A model generated the notes under the pieces. That model did no database searches. It saw only the letters and a program-made list of their open reading frames with translations, and was not told where the DNA came from. From Pseudonocardia petroleophila (lineage in GTDB: Bacteria > Actinomycetota > Actinomycetes > Mycobacteriales > Pseudonocardiaceae), in assembly GCF_014235185.1 (NCBI RefSeq), contig NZ_CP060131.1, forward strand, positions 4,223,501 through 4,287,500: a stretch of 64,000 nt of DNA. The letters are read 5' to 3'. A program made the position numbers and the translations under genes. Shown one piece after another: positions 29,866 through 38,625 of the stretch (positions within the stretch are counted from its first letter, which is position 1; every line of letters begins with the position of its first letter).

Positions 29866-31416
29866 GTGGAGAACCTCGTCCAGCGGATCAACGTCGGCGA
29901 CTCGCTGACCCGCACCGCCGCCCTGCGGCCCACGCGGCCCGCGCTCGTCGACGGCGACCGCCGGTGGACCTACGCGGAGTTCAACGCCTGGGTCAACCGG
30001 CTCGCGCACGGCCTCGCCGCCCGCGGCTACGTCCGCGGCGAGGCGCTGGGGCTCGCGTCGGCCAACAGCGCGGAGTTCCTCGCCGTCTACTACGCGTGCG
30101 CGAAGCTCGGCGTGGTCTGCGTGCCGACGAACCTGGGCTGGCGGCCCGACGAGGTCGCCTACGTCCTCGGGCACTCCCGGGCGCGCGGGATCGTCGTGGA
30201 GGCGCCGCTGCTCGACGCGCTGCGCGACGGGATCCCGGACGGCGTCGAGGTGATCGTCGCGCCCGGCCCGGGGCCGGCCCCCGACGGCGCACCGACGCTG
30301 GACGCCGTGCTGGTCGACGACCCGTCCGAGCCCGAGGCGCACGTCGAGGACGCCGACGCGCTGACCTACCTCTACACCTCCGGCACCACCTCGTTCCCCA
30401 AGGGCGTGGTCGGCAGCCACAAGGCGATCTACCTGGGCTCGATGTCGGGGGCGCTGGAGGCGGGCTGGAACTGCGACGACCGGTTCGTCGCGATGATGCC
30501 GATGTTCCACACCGCGCAGCTCAACGCGTTCTGCACCCCCGCGGTGCTGGTGGGCGCGACGATCCACGTGCACCGCGGCTTCGACCCGGGAGCGTTCCTC
30601 GACACGATCGAGCGCGAGCGGATCACCCAGGTCTTCGGGCTGCCGATGATGTTCCGCGCCGCGCTGGAGCACCCGTCGTTCGCCGACCGCGACCTGTCGT
30701 CGCTGAAGCGCGCGGTCTACGCGATGGCCCCGATGCCCGACGCGCTGATCCGGGCCTGCCTGGAGGGCTTCGGGTGCGACTTCGCGCTGCTGTTCGGGCA
30801 GACCGAGATGAGCCCGGTCACCACGCTGTTCCGCCCCGAGCACCAGCTCACCCACACCGGCGCCGTCGGCACGCCGATCGTCGGGGTCCAGGTGGGGATC
30901 ATGGCCGAGGACGGCACGCTACTGCCGGCCGGTGAGCTGGGCGAGATCGTCTACCGCGGCCCGTCGACGATGAACGGCTACCTGCGCGACCCCGACGCCA
31001 CAGCGGAGGCGTTCGCGCACGGCTGGTTCCACTCCGGCGACGTCGGCCGCTTCGACGACGACGGCGTGCTGTGGTTCGCCGACCGCTACAAGGACGTCAT
31101 CAAGACCGGCGGCGAGAACGTGGCCTCGATCGAGGTCGAGAAGGCCGTGTACGCCGCCGACGACCGCGTGGCGGAGGTGGTGGTGATCGGGCTCCCGCAC
31201 GAGCGGTGGAGCGAGGCCGTCACCGCGGTGGTCGTGCCGAAGCCGGGGGAGACCGTCGACGAGGGGGCGCTGCTGGCCGCGGTGCGGGCGGGCCTCGACG
31301 GCTACAAGGTCCCCAAGTCGGTGATCGTGGTGGACGAGCTGCCGCGCACGAGCACCGGCAAGATCCGCAAGAACGTGGTGCGCGAGGCGCACGCGGACCA
31401 CTACGGAGGTCGCTGA
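29866..31416 (+). CDS. Long/branched-chain acyl-CoA ligase
   Basis: 516 residues, ANL family. P-loop YTSGTTSFPKG, acyl-site FHTAQLNAF region, FGQTEMS, GDVGRFDDDGVLWFADRYKD and the C-terminal TSTGKIRKN with catalytic Lys are all present. It activates the pathway acid for the dehydrogenase upstream. The start is set to GTG 29866 because GGAGGGG at 29851 lies about 10 nt before it; the GTG at 29857 overlaps that site. Its stop abuts the carboxylase start, so the genes are co-translated. This is the second ligase in the block, so the two strands may handle different acids. Confidence 0.93.
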   Translation: MENLVQRINVGDSLTRTAALRPTRPALVDGDRRWTYAEFNAWVNRLAHGLAARGYVRGEALGLASANSAEFLAVYYACAKLGVVCVPTNLGWRPDEVAYVLGHSRARGIVVEAPLLDALRDGIPDGVEVIVAPGPGPAPDGAPTLDAVLVDDPSEPEAHVEDADALTYLYTSGTTSFPKGVVGSHKAIYLGSMSGALEAGWNCDDRFVAMMPMFHTAQLNAFCTPAVLVGATIHVHRGFDPGAFLDTIERERITQVFGLPMMFRAALEHPSFADRDLSSLKRAVYAMAPMPDALIRACLEGFGCDFALLFGQTEMSPVTTLFRPEHQLTHTGAVGTPIVGVQVGIMAEDGTLLPAGELGEIVYRGPSTMNGYLRDPDATAEAFAHGWFHSGDVGRFDDDGVLWFADRYKDVIKTGGENVASIEVEKAVYAADDRVAEVVVIGLPHERWSEAVTAVVVPKPGETVDEGALLAAVRAGLDGYKVPKSVIVVDELPRTSTGKIRKNVVREAHADHYGGR

Positions 31417-33015
31417 ATGCCCGTCCTGAGATCGGCACTGGACACCGCGGCGGAGGACTACCGCGCCAACCGGGCCGTCCAGCTCGACCTGCTGGAGCGG
31501 GTCGCCGAGCAGCAGGCGATCGCCGTCGCGGGCGGGGGCGAGAAGTACCAGCAGCGGCACCGCGACCGGGGGCGGCTGCCGGTGCGCGAGCGGATCGAGC
31601 TGCTGCTCGACCCGGACTCCCCGTTCCTGGAGCTCTCCGCGCTCGCCGCATGGGGCACGGCGTTCACGGTCGGGGCCACCGTCGTCACCGGGATCGGGGT
31701 GGTCTCGGGCGTCGAGTGCGTGGTGATCGCGCACGACCCCACCGTCCGCGGTGGCGCGATGAACCCGTACTCGCTGAAGAAGACGCTGCGCGCGCTGGAG
31801 ATCGCGCGGGTCAACCGGCTGCCGGTCGTCAACCTGGTGGAGTCCGGCGGCGCCGACCTGCCGACCCAGGCCGACCTGTTCGTCCCGGCCGGGCGGATCT
31901 TCCACGAGCTGACGGCGCTGTCGGCGGCCGGCGTGCCGACCGTCGCGCTGGTGTTCGGCAACTCCACCGCGGGCGGCGCGTACGTGCCCGGCATGTGCGA
32001 CTACGCGGTGCTCGTCGACAAGCAGGCCAAGGTGTTCCTCGGCGGCCCGCCGCTGGTGAGGATGGCCACCGGCGAGGACGCCGACGACGAGGCGCTCGGC
32101 GGTGCCGACATGCACTCGCGCGTCTCCGGGCTGTCCGACCACTTCGCCGTCGACGAGCGCGACGCCCTGCGGATCGGCCGGGAGATCCTCACGCGGATCA
32201 ACTGGCGCAAGCTCGGCCCGGCGCCGCGCGGGCCCGCCGAGGAGCCGGTGTACGACCCCGAGGAGATCCTGGGGATCGTCTCGACCGACACGAAGGTGCC
32301 GTTCGACCCGCGCGAGGTGCTGGCCCGCACCGTCGACGGCTCGGAGTTCGACGAGTACAAGCCGCTCTACGGCACGTCGCTGGTCACGGGGTGGGCGCAG
32401 GTCCACGGCTATCCGGTGGGCGTGCTGGCCAACCACCGCGGCGTGCTGTTCAGCGAGGAGGCCAGGAAGGCCACCGAGTTCATCCTGCTGGCCAACCAGA
32501 CCGACACCCCGCTGGTGTTCCTGCAGAACACCACCGGCTACATGGTGGGCACGAGCTACGAGCAGGGCGGCATCGTCAAGGACGGCGCCAAGATGATCAA
32601 CGCGGTGGCCAACAGCACCGTGCCGCACCTGACCGTGAACATGGCGTCGTCGTTCGGGGCGGGCAACTACGGCATGTCCGGCCGCGCGTACGACCCGCGG
32701 CTGCTGTTCGCCTGGCCCGGCGCGAAGCTCGCCGTCATGGGGGCGACGCAGCTCGCGGGCGTCCTGTCGATCGTCGGGCGGGCGTCGGCGGCGTCGCAGG
32801 GCAAGCCGTTCGACGAGGCGGCCGACGCCGCGCGCACCGCCGCGATCGAGGCCCAGATCGAGGCGGAGTCGCACGCGCTCTTCGTGACCGCCCGCCTCTA
32901 CGACGACGGCATCATCGACCCGCGTGACACCCGCACCGTGCTGGGGATGTCGCTGTCGGCCACCCACTCGAACACCGTCGAGGGCCGTCGCGGCTTCGGC
33001 GTCTTCCGGATGTGA
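31417..33015 (+). CDS. Acyl-CoA carboxylase beta (carboxyltransferase)
   Basis: 532 residues covering both carboxyltransferase halves. Segments NLVESGGADLP, FGNSTAGGAYVPGM, LQNTTGYMVG, SFGAGNYGMSGRAYDPRLLF and WPGAKLAVMG align with the methylcrotonyl-CoA/geranyl-CoA carboxylase branch more than with propionyl-CoA carboxylase (judged by eye). It moves CO2 from carboxybiotin to an acyl-CoA. ATG 31417 directly follows the stop of the ligase, with GGAGG inside the ligase 3' end. It overlaps the alpha subunit by 4 bp (GTGA), giving coupled synthesis of the two subunits in a fixed ratio. Confidence 0.93.
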   Translation: MPVLRSALDTAAEDYRANRAVQLDLLERVAEQQAIAVAGGGEKYQQRHRDRGRLPVRERIELLLDPDSPFLELSALAAWGTAFTVGATVVTGIGVVSGVECVVIAHDPTVRGGAMNPYSLKKTLRALEIARVNRLPVVNLVESGGADLPTQADLFVPAGRIFHELTALSAAGVPTVALVFGNSTAGGAYVPGMCDYAVLVDKQAKVFLGGPPLVRMATGEDADDEALGGADMHSRVSGLSDHFAVDERDALRIGREILTRINWRKLGPAPRGPAEEPVYDPEEILGIVSTDTKVPFDPREVLARTVDGSEFDEYKPLYGTSLVTGWAQVHGYPVGVLANHRGVLFSEEARKATEFILLANQTDTPLVFLQNTTGYMVGTSYEQGGIVKDGAKMINAVANSTVPHLTVNMASSFGAGNYGMSGRAYDPRLLFAWPGAKLAVMGATQLAGVLSIVGRASAASQGKPFDEAADAARTAAIEAQIEAESHALFVTARLYDDGIIDPRDTRTVLGMSLSATHSNTVEGRRGFGVFRM

Positions 33016-34988
33016 GCACCCCCGTGATCCAGAAGCTGCTGGTCGCCAACCGCGGCGAGATCGCCGTCCGCGTCCTCCGCACCGCGCGGGCGCTGGGGAT
33101 CGCCACCGTCGCCGTGTACTCCGATCCCGACGCCGACGCCCCGTTCGTCGCGGCCGCCGACGAGGCCGTGCGGCTGCCCGGTGCCGCGCCCGCCGACACC
33201 TACCTGCGCGGGGACCTCGTCCTCGACGCCGCCCGCGCCACCGGCGCCGACGCCGTGCACCCCGGCTACGGGTTCCTCTCGGAGAACGCCGGGTTCGCGC
33301 GCGAGTGCGCCGCGGCCGGGATCACCTTCGTCGGCCCGTCGCCCGAGGCGATCGCGGCGATGGGGTCGAAGATCGAGGCGAAGGCGCTGATGGCGGGGGC
33401 CGGGGTGCCGGTGCTGCCGGGCGCCACCGTCGGCGAGGACGACGACCTCGCCGCGCTCGGCGAGCAGGTCGGCTTCCCGCTGCTGGTCAAGGCCGCGTTC
33501 GGTGGGGGCGGCCGCGGGATGCGGGTGGTCCCCGACCCGGCCTCGCTCGCCGACGCGGTGGCGAGCGCCCGCCGCGAGGCCGCCTCCGCGTTCGGCGACG
33601 GCACCGTGTTCCTGGAACGGTTCGTCGTCGACCCGCGCCACGTCGAGGTGCAGATCCTCGGCGACGCCCACGGCTCGGTCGTCGCGCTGTTCGAGCGGGA
33701 GTGCTCGATCCAGCGCCGCTACCAGAAGATCGTGGAGGAGGCGCCGTCCCCGGCCGTCGACGACGCGCTGCGCGCCTCGCTCGGGGCCGCCGCGGTCGCG
33801 GCCGGGAAGGCGCTGTCCTACGTGGGCGCGGGCACCGTCGAGTTCGTCCTCGACGCCCACGGCGCGTTCCACTTCCTGGAGGTCAACACGCGGCTGCAGG
33901 TGGAGCACCCGGTCACCGAGCTGGTCACCGGCCTCGACCTCGTGGCGCTGCAGCTGCGCGTCGCCGAGGGGGAGCCGCTGCCGCCCGAGGTGCACGGCGC
34001 CCGGATCACCGGGCACGCCATCGAGGCCCGGCTCTACGCCGAGGACGTGCCGGCCGGCTTCCTTCCCGCGACCGGCACGCTGCACGCGTTCTCGGTGCCG
34101 GGTGACGTGCGCGTCGACACCGGCGTCGCCGACGGGTCGGTCGTCGGCCCGCACTACGACCCCATGCTCGCGAAGGTGATCGCGCACGGCCCGACCCGCG
34201 CCGCGGCCGCCCGCACGCTCGCCGCGGCACTGGCCGGTGCGCGCCTGCACGGCGTCGTCACCAACCGGGACCTGCTCGTCGGGATCCTGCGCGAGCCCGA
34301 CTTCCTGGCCGGGGCGACCGACACCGGCTACCTCGACCGCCACCCGGAGCTGCTCGCGGGCACCGACTCCGCGGTCGCGCTGCACGCCGCGGCCGCCGCG
34401 CTGGCCCGCCAGTCCGCGAACCGCGCCGCCGCGCGCGTGCTCGGCGGGCTGCCGTCGGGGTGGCGCAGCGTCTCGCCCGCCCCGCAGCACGTGTCGTTCC
34501 TGCTGGGGGACCGGACCGTCGAGGTCGCCTACCGCGTGCGCCGCGGCGGCGCCGACGTCACCGTCGACGGCGAGTCGTTCGCCGTCACCACGCACGCGGT
34601 GACCCCGACGTCGGTCGACCTCACCGTCGGCGGGGTGCGGCGCACGGTGTCGGTGCACTCCGCGGGCGGGGTGTCCTGGGTCGACGGCCCGCTCGGCTCC
34701 ACGACGCTCGTCGAGGTGCCGCGGTTCGTCGACCCCTCCGCCGCGCAGGCCCCCGGCTCGCTGCTCGCGCCGATGCCCGGTGCGGTGCTGCGGGTGCTCG
34801 CCGGGCCCGGTGCCGCGGTGACCGCCGGCCAGCCGCTGGTGGTCCTGGAGGCGATGAAGATGGAGCACACGGTCGCGGCCCCGTCCGACGGCGAGCTCGC
34901 CGAGCTGCACGTCGCCGCGGGCGACCAGGTGACGACCGGGCAGGTGCTGGCCGTGGTGACCGGCGCCACGCCGAACGGTCAGGACTGA
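33012..34988 (+). CDS. Acyl-CoA carboxylase alpha (biotin carboxylase + BCCP)
   Basis: 658 residues. The biotin carboxylase part (1-450) has KLLVANRGEIAVRVLRTARALG, the ATP-grasp loop AFGGGGRGMR, MEVNTRLQVEHPVTE-like EVNTRLQVEHPVTE and a C-terminal lid. A linker domain follows, and the last 75 residues are the biotinyl domain with VLEAMKMEHTV, where Lys is biotinylated. It forms carboxybiotin from ATP and bicarbonate and partners with the beta subunit encoded just upstream. GTG 33012 overlaps the beta stop. A biotin-protein ligase must be supplied from elsewhere. Confidence 0.95.
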   Translation: MSTPVIQKLLVANRGEIAVRVLRTARALGIATVAVYSDPDADAPFVAAADEAVRLPGAAPADTYLRGDLVLDAARATGADAVHPGYGFLSENAGFARECAAAGITFVGPSPEAIAAMGSKIEAKALMAGAGVPVLPGATVGEDDDLAALGEQVGFPLLVKAAFGGGGRGMRVVPDPASLADAVASARREAASAFGDGTVFLERFVVDPRHVEVQILGDAHGSVVALFERECSIQRRYQKIVEEAPSPAVDDALRASLGAAAVAAGKALSYVGAGTVEFVLDAHGAFHFLEVNTRLQVEHPVTELVTGLDLVALQLRVAEGEPLPPEVHGARITGHAIEARLYAEDVPAGFLPATGTLHAFSVPGDVRVDTGVADGSVVGPHYDPMLAKVIAHGPTRAAAARTLAAALAGARLHGVVTNRDLLVGILREPDFLAGATDTGYLDRHPELLAGTDSAVALHAAAAALARQSANRAAARVLGGLPSGWRSVSPAPQHVSFLLGDRTVEVAYRVRRGGADVTVDGESFAVTTHAVTPTSVDLTVGGVRRTVSVHSAGGVSWVDGPLGSTTLVEVPRFVDPSAAQAPGSLLAPMPGAVLRVLAGPGAAVTAGQPLVVLEAMKMEHTVAAPSDGELAELHVAAGDQVTTGQVLAVVTGATPNGQD

Positions 34989-34992
34989 CTGC

Positions 34993-34998
34993 TAGCCT
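34993..34998 (+). promoter_or_regulatory. -10-like TAGCCT before SDR gene
   Basis: TAGCCT lies 44 nt upstream of the GTG at 35043, which has its own GGAGAA ribosome site. Its position just past the carboxylase stop suggests the SDR can also be transcribed on its own. No clear -35 was recognised. Confidence 0.35.
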
Positions 34999-35042
34999 GC
35001 GGACGGATCGCACCGACGCAGTTCGACGCACGAGGAGAACCA

Positions 35043-35804
35043 GTGGACATCAACGGAGCCGCAGCGGTCGTGACGGGCGGTGCGTCCGGCCTCGGGCTGG
35101 CCACCACGGAGAAGCTGCTCGACGCGGGTGCGTCGGTCGTCATCCTCGACCTGCCGTCGTCGGCGGGGGCGGACGTCGCCGCGAAGCTGGGTGACCGCGT
35201 GCGGTTCGCGCCCGGTGACGTCACCGACGAGGCCTCGGTGAGCGCCGCGCTCGACGCCGCCGCCGAGCTGGGCCCGATCCGCGTGGCCGTCAACTGCGCG
35301 GGCACCGGCGACGCGATCCGCGTCCTCGGGAAGAAGGGCGTGTACCCGCTCGACAAGTTCGCGCGCATCGTGAACATCAACCTCATCGGCACGTTCAACG
35401 TCATCCGGCTGGCGGCCGAGCGCATCGCGGCCACGGAGATCGTCGACGGCGAGCGCGGCGTCATCGTCAACACCGCGTCGGTCGCGGCGTTCGACGGCCA
35501 GATCGGGCAGGCGGCGTACTCGGCGTCGAAGGGCGGGGTCGTGGGCATGACGCTGCCGATCGCGCGCGACCTCGCGTCGGCGCTGATCCGCGTCGTCACC
35601 ATCGCGCCCGGCCTGTTCGACACCCCGCTGCTCGCGGGCTTGCCCGAGGACGCCCGGATCTCGCTGGGCCAGCAGGTGCCGCACCCGTCGCGGCTGGGGC
35701 AGCCGTCGGAGTTCGGTGCGCTGGTCGTCCACATCGCGGCCAACCCGATGCTCAACGGCGAGGTCATCCGCCTCGACGGCGCCATCCGGATGGCGCCCCG
35801 CTGA
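35043..35804 (+). CDS. SDR, 3-hydroxyacyl-CoA dehydrogenase type II-like
   Basis: 253 residues of the short-chain dehydrogenase fold. [16 protein letters not shown] binds NAD, NCAG is the NNAG equivalent, and the catalytic set is Ser in [10 protein letters not shown] with YSASKGG (Tyr and Lys). The [17 protein letters not shown] segment resembles HSD10-type 3-hydroxy-2-methylbutyryl-CoA dehydrogenases. It would oxidise the 3-hydroxyacyl-CoA made by the hydratase that follows. GTG 35043 is used because GGAGAA precedes it. A gap of 54 bp after the carboxylase alpha gene leaves either read-through or the TAGCCT promoter as drivers. Confidence 0.9.
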   Translation: MDINGAAAVVTGGASGLGLATTEKLLDAGASVVILDLPSSAGADVAAKLGDRVRFAPGDVTDEASVSAALDAAAELGPIRVAVNCAGTGDAIRVLGKKGVYPLDKFARIVNINLIGTFNVIRLAAERIAATEIVDGERGVIVNTASVAAFDGQIGQAAYSASKGGVVGMTLPIARDLASALIRVVTIAPGLFDTPLLAGLPEDARISLGQQVPHPSRLGQPSEFGALVVHIAANPMLNGEVIRLDGAIRMAPR

Positions 35805-35876
35805 CGCGGTCGGGCCTGCGCGTCGCCCGGTAGGTTGGCGGAGCTGGGCGCGGAGGGGCCGCGCGGAGGAGGGAAC

Positions 35877-36641
35877 GTGTCCGACGAGGTCCTCGTCGAG
35901 CGCCGCGGCGCCGTGCAGGTCATCACCATCAACCGGCCGCAGGCGAAGAACGCGCTCAACGGCGAGGTCGCCCGGGGCATCGCCGACGCCGTCGACGAGC
36001 TGGACGCCTCCGACGAGCTGTGGGCGGGCGTCCTGACCGGCGCGGGAGGCACGTTCTCCGCCGGCATGGATCTCAAGGCGTTCCTGAAGGGCGAGCGCCC
36101 GGGCATCGAGGGCCGGGGCCTGTGCGGGATCACCGAGGCCCCGCCCCGCAAGCCGCTCATCGGCGCGGCCGAGGGCTGGGCCCTGGCCGGCGGGTTCGAG
36201 CTGCTGCTGGCGTGCGACTTGGTCGTGGCCTCGCGCACCGCGAGGTTCGGCGTGCCCGAGGTGAAGCGGTCCCTCGTCGCCGCGGCCGGCGGCGCCCTGC
36301 TGCTGACCCGCCGCGTCCCGTACGCGCTGGCGATGGAGATGCTGCTGACCGGCGACCCGATCGGCGCCGAGCGGGCCGCGGAGATCGGCCTGGTCAACCG
36401 CGTCACCCACGAGGGCGGTGCCCTCGACGCCGCCCTGGAGCTGGCCGCCACCATCGCCGCCAACGCCCCGCTCGCCGTCGCGGCGACGAAGCGTATCGCA
36501 CGGCAGAGCGCCGACTGGACCGTCGAGCAGGGCTGGGCCGAGCAGGCCGCGATCATCGGGCCGGTGTTCGCCTCTGACGACGCGCGCGAAGGGTCCACGG
36601 CGTTCGCCGAGAAGCGGGCGCCGGTCTGGAAGGGCCGCTAG
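35877..36641 (+). CDS. Enoyl-CoA hydratase/crotonase family protein
   Basis: 254 residues from GTG 35877, which follows GGAGGAGGG. The oxyanion-hole segments SAGMDLKAF and WALAGGFELLLACD are present, and FGVPEVKRSLVAAAGG retains the second Glu. It should hydrate or isomerise an enoyl-CoA produced earlier in the operon. A -10-like TAGGTT at 35831 and an in-frame TTG at 35835 make a longer form conceivable, but the ribosome site favours 35877. The last 4 bp overlap the convergent HNH gene: the two stop codons share CTAG. Confidence 0.9.
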   Translation: MSDEVLVERRGAVQVITINRPQAKNALNGEVARGIADAVDELDASDELWAGVLTGAGGTFSAGMDLKAFLKGERPGIEGRGLCGITEAPPRKPLIGAAEGWALAGGFELLLACDLVVASRTARFGVPEVKRSLVAAAGGALLLTRRVPYALAMEMLLTGDPIGAERAAEIGLVNRVTHEGGALDAALELAATIAANAPLAVAATKRIARQSADWTVEQGWAEQAAIIGPVFASDDAREGSTAFAEKRAPVWKGR

Positions 36642-37909
36642 GCCGCGAGCAGGTTCCGGCGCGGGGTCTGCGTCGGGTCGATCCATCGGGGTGGGACGAA
36701 CTCCGGTAGCCCGTCGCGGATCCGGACCGTCCAGTCCGAGTGGTGGATCTGGCGGTGATGCGCTTTGCACAGCATGACCAGGTTGTTGAGCTCGGTCGGT
36801 CCCTCGCGTCCCCAGTGATCCACATGGTGGACGTCGCACCAGGAGGGTGGTCGGTCGCAGCCGGGGTGGGCGCAGCCGCGGTCTCGCACGGTAATGGCCT
36901 TGCGGAGCCCGTCAGGGATGGTGCGCTTCTCGCGGCCGACGTCGAGGGGTTGGCTGTCGCCGTTCATGACGATCGGGACGACGCCGGCGTCGCAGGCCAG
37001 GGTGCGCAGGGTGGCGGGGGTGATGGTGCCGCCGAACTCCAGCATCGCCCCGCGCGCTCGGGCCTCGAGGTCCTCGAGTCGGATGGTGACGGTGAGGTGG
37101 GGTCGGCGGCCGCCGGTTTCGGGGAGGTGGTTGCCGTGGTCGAGGACGTACCCGCAGACGTCGGCGAGTGCTTCGGCTTGTCGCTGGGCCGCGGTTCGGT
37201 CGTCGTCGGCGGTGAGCGGTTTGGCCTTGGCGTCGATGACTGCGGCGATGGCGTCGTAGAGGGCGGGGTCTTCGAACCGGCCCTTCAACGACCCGCCTGC
37301 GCCGCCGCGGTGGCGGGTCAGTCGGAGCTCGTTGACCGGGGGCGGGGTGTCGTCGGGTTCGGGCCCGTCCTGATCCAACCGGTCGACCAGCAGGGTCCCG
37401 AAGCTGAGCAGTTGTCCTGGCTTGGCCTGCTGGGCGTAGTCGGCGAGCTGTGCCTCGGCGCCGGTCCACTCCGCGGTGCTGAGCCGTTCGGCGGCCCGAG
37501 TGCGCAGCACGCGGTGGATGACTTCGACGTGCCGCCACCCGATCACTCCTGCGTCGAGGGCTGCGGCGGTGGCGGGCATCCGAGCGGGGAACTGTTCCCC
37601 GCTGAGAGTGGTGCGGCCGTGGACGTCGGTGGCCGCGGAGGTGAAGGAGCGGGCCTGCCGCTGATCCCACGACAACAGGTCTGACACCGCAGCAGCGGTG
37701 GAGGGATAGCCGCGGGACAGGAACGTGCCCCGATCGTCGAGAACGGCCACCGCGGCACTGGAGATCGCCTCGACCCGCCGGTGCACGCCCTCGCAGACGG
37801 TCAGCAGCGAGATCAGGTCGGCTTCTGAGGCCTGGGTGGTGGCTGCGGCAAGCTCGTCGACTGCGGCAGCGAGGTGCTGGTGCGCGTCTCGGAGGGTGTC
37901 GCCGGCCAT
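36638..37909 (-). CDS. DUF222/13E12-type HNH endonuclease-like protein, SOS-controlled
   Basis: 423 residues. The N-terminal 300 residues are the DUF222 helical domain; the C-terminal HNH module holds RDRGCAHPGCDRPPSWCDVHHVDHW and NNLVMLCKAHHRQIHH, giving the Cys pairs for zinc and the His-Asn-His set. The family (REP13E12 in mycobacteria) is abundant in actinobacteria; activity is presumed nuclease but unproven. ATG 37909 is set by TAGGAT placed exactly 6 nt upstream (leaderless). A near-perfect LexA box abuts that -10, so the gene should be induced by DNA damage. Confidence 0.9.
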   Translation of the reverse strand: MAGDTLRDAHQHLAAAVDELAAATTQASEADLISLLTVCEGVHRRVEAISSAAVAVLDDRGTFLSRGYPSTAAAVSDLLSWDQRQARSFTSAATDVHGRTTLSGEQFPARMPATAAALDAGVIGWRHVEVIHRVLRTRAAERLSTAEWTGAEAQLADYAQQAKPGQLLSFGTLLVDRLDQDGPEPDDTPPPVNELRLTRHRGGAGGSLKGRFEDPALYDAIAAVIDAKAKPLTADDDRTAAQRQAEALADVCGYVLDHGNHLPETGGRRPHLTVTIRLEDLEARARGAMLEFGGTITPATLRTLACDAGVVPIVMNGDSQPLDVGREKRTIPDGLRKAITVRDRGCAHPGCDRPPSWCDVHHVDHWGREGPTELNNLVMLCKAHHRQIHHSDWTVRIRDGLPEFVPPRWIDPTQTPRRNLLAA

Positions 37910-37915
37910 GACCTG

Positions 37916-37938
37916 ATCCTACTAGAACATACGTTCGA
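37916..37938 (-). promoter_or_regulatory. LexA (SOS) box with adjacent leaderless -10
   Basis: TAGAACATACGTTCGA (37923-37938) matches the actinobacterial SOS box TCGAAC-N4-GTTCGA at all but one fixed position. The minus-strand -10 TAGGAT occupies 37921-37916, 6 nt before the ATG of the HNH gene. LexA bound here would cover the promoter. Mycobacterial 13E12 genes are known LexA targets, which supports the assignment. Confidence 0.88.
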
Positions 37939-38397
37939 TCGTGGGTCGATCGCCGCAGCTCAGGGACCGTTCGGCGCATGGCTGGTCGCTTCGAGCGGCG
38001 GTCTGTCTGGCATTCCTCAGCGTGGTGCGCAGGCGCCGGTCGGGCGTGGGTCGTCTGGAGTGAACTTCCGGGATGACGTGGTCGGGTTGGCGGCCGTTCC
38101 CGACCGACGTGCCCGACCTGCGCCCCGGAGGCTCGGCCGGGTCGGGCGAGACGTCCGGTGGTCCCGAACCGCAACCCCACCGCCTGGATCGACCCCGTGC
38201 CCGACCGGCTGGCGTCGTGGCCCGCAGTAGACCGCACCACGTTCGGGACCGGTGGCCGGCCGACTCAGCCTGCCCGGCGCACCCCATCCGCCCGTACTCC
38301 GCGGGCGGCACCGTCGAGGCCTGAGCGGGAACGCCGTCGAACCGGGGCAGTGCGTTGCACCCGCCCTTCCCGGCCGAGCAGTGCCACCCATCGGGGC
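37939..38397. other. Gene-free stretch, no feature recognised
   Basis: About 460 bp between the SOS box and the tandem repeat array. Short open frames exist on both strands, but none shows a ribosome site, a known domain or consistent codon bias. No RNA gene or mobile-element end was recognised. Confidence 0.6.
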
Positions 38398-38401
38398 CTC
38401 C

Positions 38402-38613
38402 GGCCAATTCGCCGGGCGCCTCCCGCCAACTCGCCGGGCGCCCCCGGCCAACTCGCCGGGTAGAGCGGCCAACTCGCGTGGCGATCGCGGCAAACGCGCC
38501 GGGCGGCTGCGGCAAACTCGCCGGCTAGAGCGGCCAACTCGCCGGGCGGCTGCGGCAAACTCGCCGGGCGGCTCCCGCAAACTCGCCGGGCGGCTGCGGC
38601 AAACTCGCCGGGG
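38402..38613. repeat. Tandem array of about ten 21-22 bp units
   Basis: About ten imperfect head-to-tail units follow the consensus GGC(C/A)AACTCGCCGGGCGGC plus two or three variable bases. The core AACTCGCCGGG is kept in most copies, with two variants (AACGCGCCGGG and AACTCGCGTGG) inside. Units abut without spacers, so it is not a CRISPR. It ends 13 bp before the stop of the large sensor gene, in the convergent-free gap behind it. It could be a variable-number locus, a protein-binding array or a structured 3' region. Confidence 0.9.
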
Positions 38614-38625
38614 GGTGGGGTCGGG

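Noticed and set aside
38017-38580. Possible Arg/Ala-rich repeat protein on the minus strand
   Set aside because: It is read from the tandem DNA repeats; several frames give similar peptides and there is no ribosome site or domain.
38402-38613. CRISPR array
   Set aside because: Units abut with no unique spacers of constant length, and there are no cas genes.
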